Shown piece after piece: positions 62,458 to 64,000 of a stretch of 64,000 nucleotides of DNA. Within the stretch, counting starts at the first letter, position 1; each line of letters starts with the position of its first letter. The stretch is from Tritrichomonas musculus (taxonomy: Eukaryota > Parabasalia > Tritrichomonadida > Tritrichomonadidae), in NCBI GenBank assembly GCA_039105265.1, contig JAPFFF010000018.1, forward strand, positions 1,116,001 to 1,180,000, written 5' to 3'. A program made the translations under genes and the position numbers. The notes beneath the pieces were generated by a model. It was given only the letters and a program-made list of their open reading frames with translations, made no database searches and was not told the DNA's origin.

Positions 62458-64000
62458 TATTTGTTGCATTATCAGTATCATTGTCAGTTATTGTAATCGA
62501 GGATGAATTAATATTTAATGTTTCAGTTCCATTTGTATCTGGTCTATTCCTAAAGAAGTGTAAGACATTCGAACCAAGTGTAGCAATAGCATTTCCTAAC
62601 TGAGTCAGTGCATGTGTTGTCGAAAGGACAACCTGTGTAGCTGAGAATGTTGAAATAGCTCCAGCAACAGGATTTTGAACAGTTGTTGTTATTGGTAAAA
62701 ATCTTTCCATAGTCATCTTATCAGCCTTCAAATCAACATTCACCAAAAACTTACCTTGAAAGCCACTACCTCCATCACCTGGATAACCACCACCACCACC
62801 ACCACCTCCTCCACCATTTCCTCCTGGACCTGCTGGGAAAGGTCTTGTTTGATATGTATTAATAGTTACAGAGTTATTGGACATATTTAATGTTGAAAGG
62901 GCACTTGCAATACAAACTGTTGTTGCTAAAATATTTAATATACTATTCGCAACTGCTACACCTTGTTTAATACTATCAGTATATTCATTATACATGGCTT
63001 GAATTCTCATTTGTTCAACTAGATTATCAACTGTCTGTTTCAATAAAGCATAATCATAGGCTAATATATCTGTGATTCCACCAACAACATTTAAGTCTCG
63101 ACGCATAGTCATGATATTATCAGCCCATATAATCTTTGATGAATAAATATTATAATCTGTCGATATGGTAGTGCATTTTCTTGGGTCTGGCTCTACTTCA
63201 TAAAATTGTTGTTGAATAATTATATCGAATGGATTAACTTTTACATCAAATTCAAATAATTCTTTCTCTATATATATTCGAATGTTCTTATGATTAAATC
63301 CTTCAATGATTTTAATGGAATGCCTTTTTTCTCGATGATAATTAAATGATTCGAGACAAGGATTTGACCCATAGGTATGCATAACACCTGAATTAATACA
63401 ATGAGTAGGATGACAATCCCATTTTAATTCAGTTATATTTCCATTAATATTTAGGTCAGCATAAACATATAATCCATCATCTGCATTTAATCCACTTGGT
63501 GCATCAACATACATTCTAGCTTGTTCATATTTATATCCATCTTGAGTAAAAGTACCTGAACCACTTGAATCAAAAGTTGCAGTTATTCCTTCACTTAATA
63601 TGGTTCCATCTTTCTTAACAACCCTCCAATTGGTAAGATAATCTTTCAAGATATGAGCATAATTATCATCATCTGTTAAATCTTCCTTTATTGTTCCTTT
63701 TATCCATCTCCCAATTCTTTCGTTATGTTTGATTGTTAAAGCAGGAGCACCGTTATTTGTGTTCATGAATGATATCTTTTCTGTACAAATGTTTTGACAA
63801 TTATTTCCTGTCCAATTTTTACCATCCCATGTTAATTCCCAGTTATGACCAAATAGATAGTCTTTGAATCTAAATACTAAATTTTGTGGTATGTCATAAT
63901 CTTTATCTATATCCCATCTCATACAATAATAATTGGATTCTTCATACGTCTTAGATGGTCTATATAAATATAACTGGTCTGATTCCTTCAAGGTAAAATA
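62458..64000 (-). CDS. Upstream part of the fibre-like gene split by the mariner, start outside window
   Basis: The minus-strand frame runs from the right window edge into the mariner, so the N-terminus lies beyond 64000. It parallels the 56607 protein closely: LYLYRPSKT and MRWDIDKDYDIPQNLVFRF, then WDGKNWTGNNCQNI, later FDIIIQQQFYEVEPDP and DYNIYSSKIIWADNIMTM. Then comes a small helical stretch and a Gly-rich hinge of ten glycines (PAGPGGNGG onward). Two homologous genes side by side point to duplication with divergence, as expected for surface proteins under changing selection. The reading frame looks open over the visible part. Part of the same virus-like element. Confidence 0.65.

Larger units (their letters stand above)
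60819..62459 (+). mobile_element. Mariner-family DNA transposon inserted in the virus-like gene
   Basis: Perfect 26-bp terminal inverted repeats begin TAGTGTGGGGAAAAAGTTCG at 60821-60846 and end with its reverse complement at 62432-62457. The TA target duplication is at 60819-60820 and 62458-62459. The element is 1637 bp, longer than a minimal mariner, with AT-rich flanks on both sides of a plus-strand transposase. Identical ends imply a recent insertion. The transposase lies antisense to the host element gene. Confidence 0.95.
56450..64000 (-). mobile_element. Virus-like element, probably Maverick/Polinton-type, incomplete in window
   Basis: Two large, mutually related genes with fibre-like architecture lie on one strand with only 19 bases between neighbours, a compact viral-style layout unlike the host spacing. 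Their composition differs from host genes (few homopolymers, balanced codons). A GC-rich repeat patch marks the left side; the right side runs off the window. One mariner insertion breaks one gene; the other frame looks whole. No polymerase, integrase, ATPase or capsid gene is in view, so the family is inferred from the abundance of Mavericks in trichomonads. The clean flanks suggest a fairly young copy. Left boundary uncertain. Confidence 0.5.

Overview
The window looks like nuclear DNA of a trichomonad parasite, most likely Tritrichomonas (T. foetus-like). This is inferred from content: very AT-rich spacers, mostly intronless genes, asparagine homopolymers in several proteins, and families expanded in trichomonads (BspA-like leucine-rich repeats, Sel1 repeats, DUF3447/ankyrin proteins, TKL and CAMK kinases, tubby-like proteins, SAPS proteins). 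A mariner transposon and a virus-like element at the right end fit the same group. No rRNA, tRNA or CRISPR could be supported.

Layout. 1-3395 (minus): the main part of a beta-propeller/RING trafficking protein running off the left edge, then a small unknown gene. 4215-11178 (plus): casein kinase 2 alpha, a tubby-like protein, and a ubiquitin-like/pseudokinase/Sel1 protein. 11877-14565 (minus): an ankyrin protein whose C-terminal repeats are broken up. 14853-16853 (plus) and 18734-20398 (minus): two SAPS-type proteins (PP6 regulatory-subunit family). The second shares a 45-base divergent promoter with a kinase/coiled-coil/BspA protein (20444-23014). 23378-28223 (plus): a large helical protein and a neurochondrin-like protein. 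28393-28770 (minus): a small unknown gene. 28961-37309 (plus): a type I surface-type membrane protein and a BTB-like/coiled-coil/BspA/Sel1 giant carrying a fresh 414-bp duplication. 37899-44173: a possible chromatin protein, a Ubl/UBA protein, a PP2A B56 subunit and proteasome alpha-7. 46149-54438: a CAMK kinase, a membrane-anchored secreted-type protein and an importin-beta-like protein. 54439-56606: non-coding sequence with a 125-bp satellite, a GC-rich hairpin and a GC-rich repeat patch. 56607-64000 (minus): two related fibre-like genes of a virus-like (probably Maverick/Polinton-type) element, one interrupted by a nearly intact mariner.

How the genes fit together. Most are single-copy housekeeping or signalling genes with no operon logic. 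The recurring theme is protein modularity: kinase, BspA, Sel1, BTB-like and ankyrin parts are recombined among neighbours, and two different proteins share an unnamed domain just before their BspA repeats. Phosphorylation is well represented (CK2, a TKL kinase, a pseudokinase, a CAMK, a PP2A B56 subunit and two PP6-type SAPS proteins). The most unusual non-coding signals are a perfect 18-bp inverted repeat around the start of the 37899 gene next to a 16-bp array, and the structured GC-rich sequences at the edge of the virus-like element.
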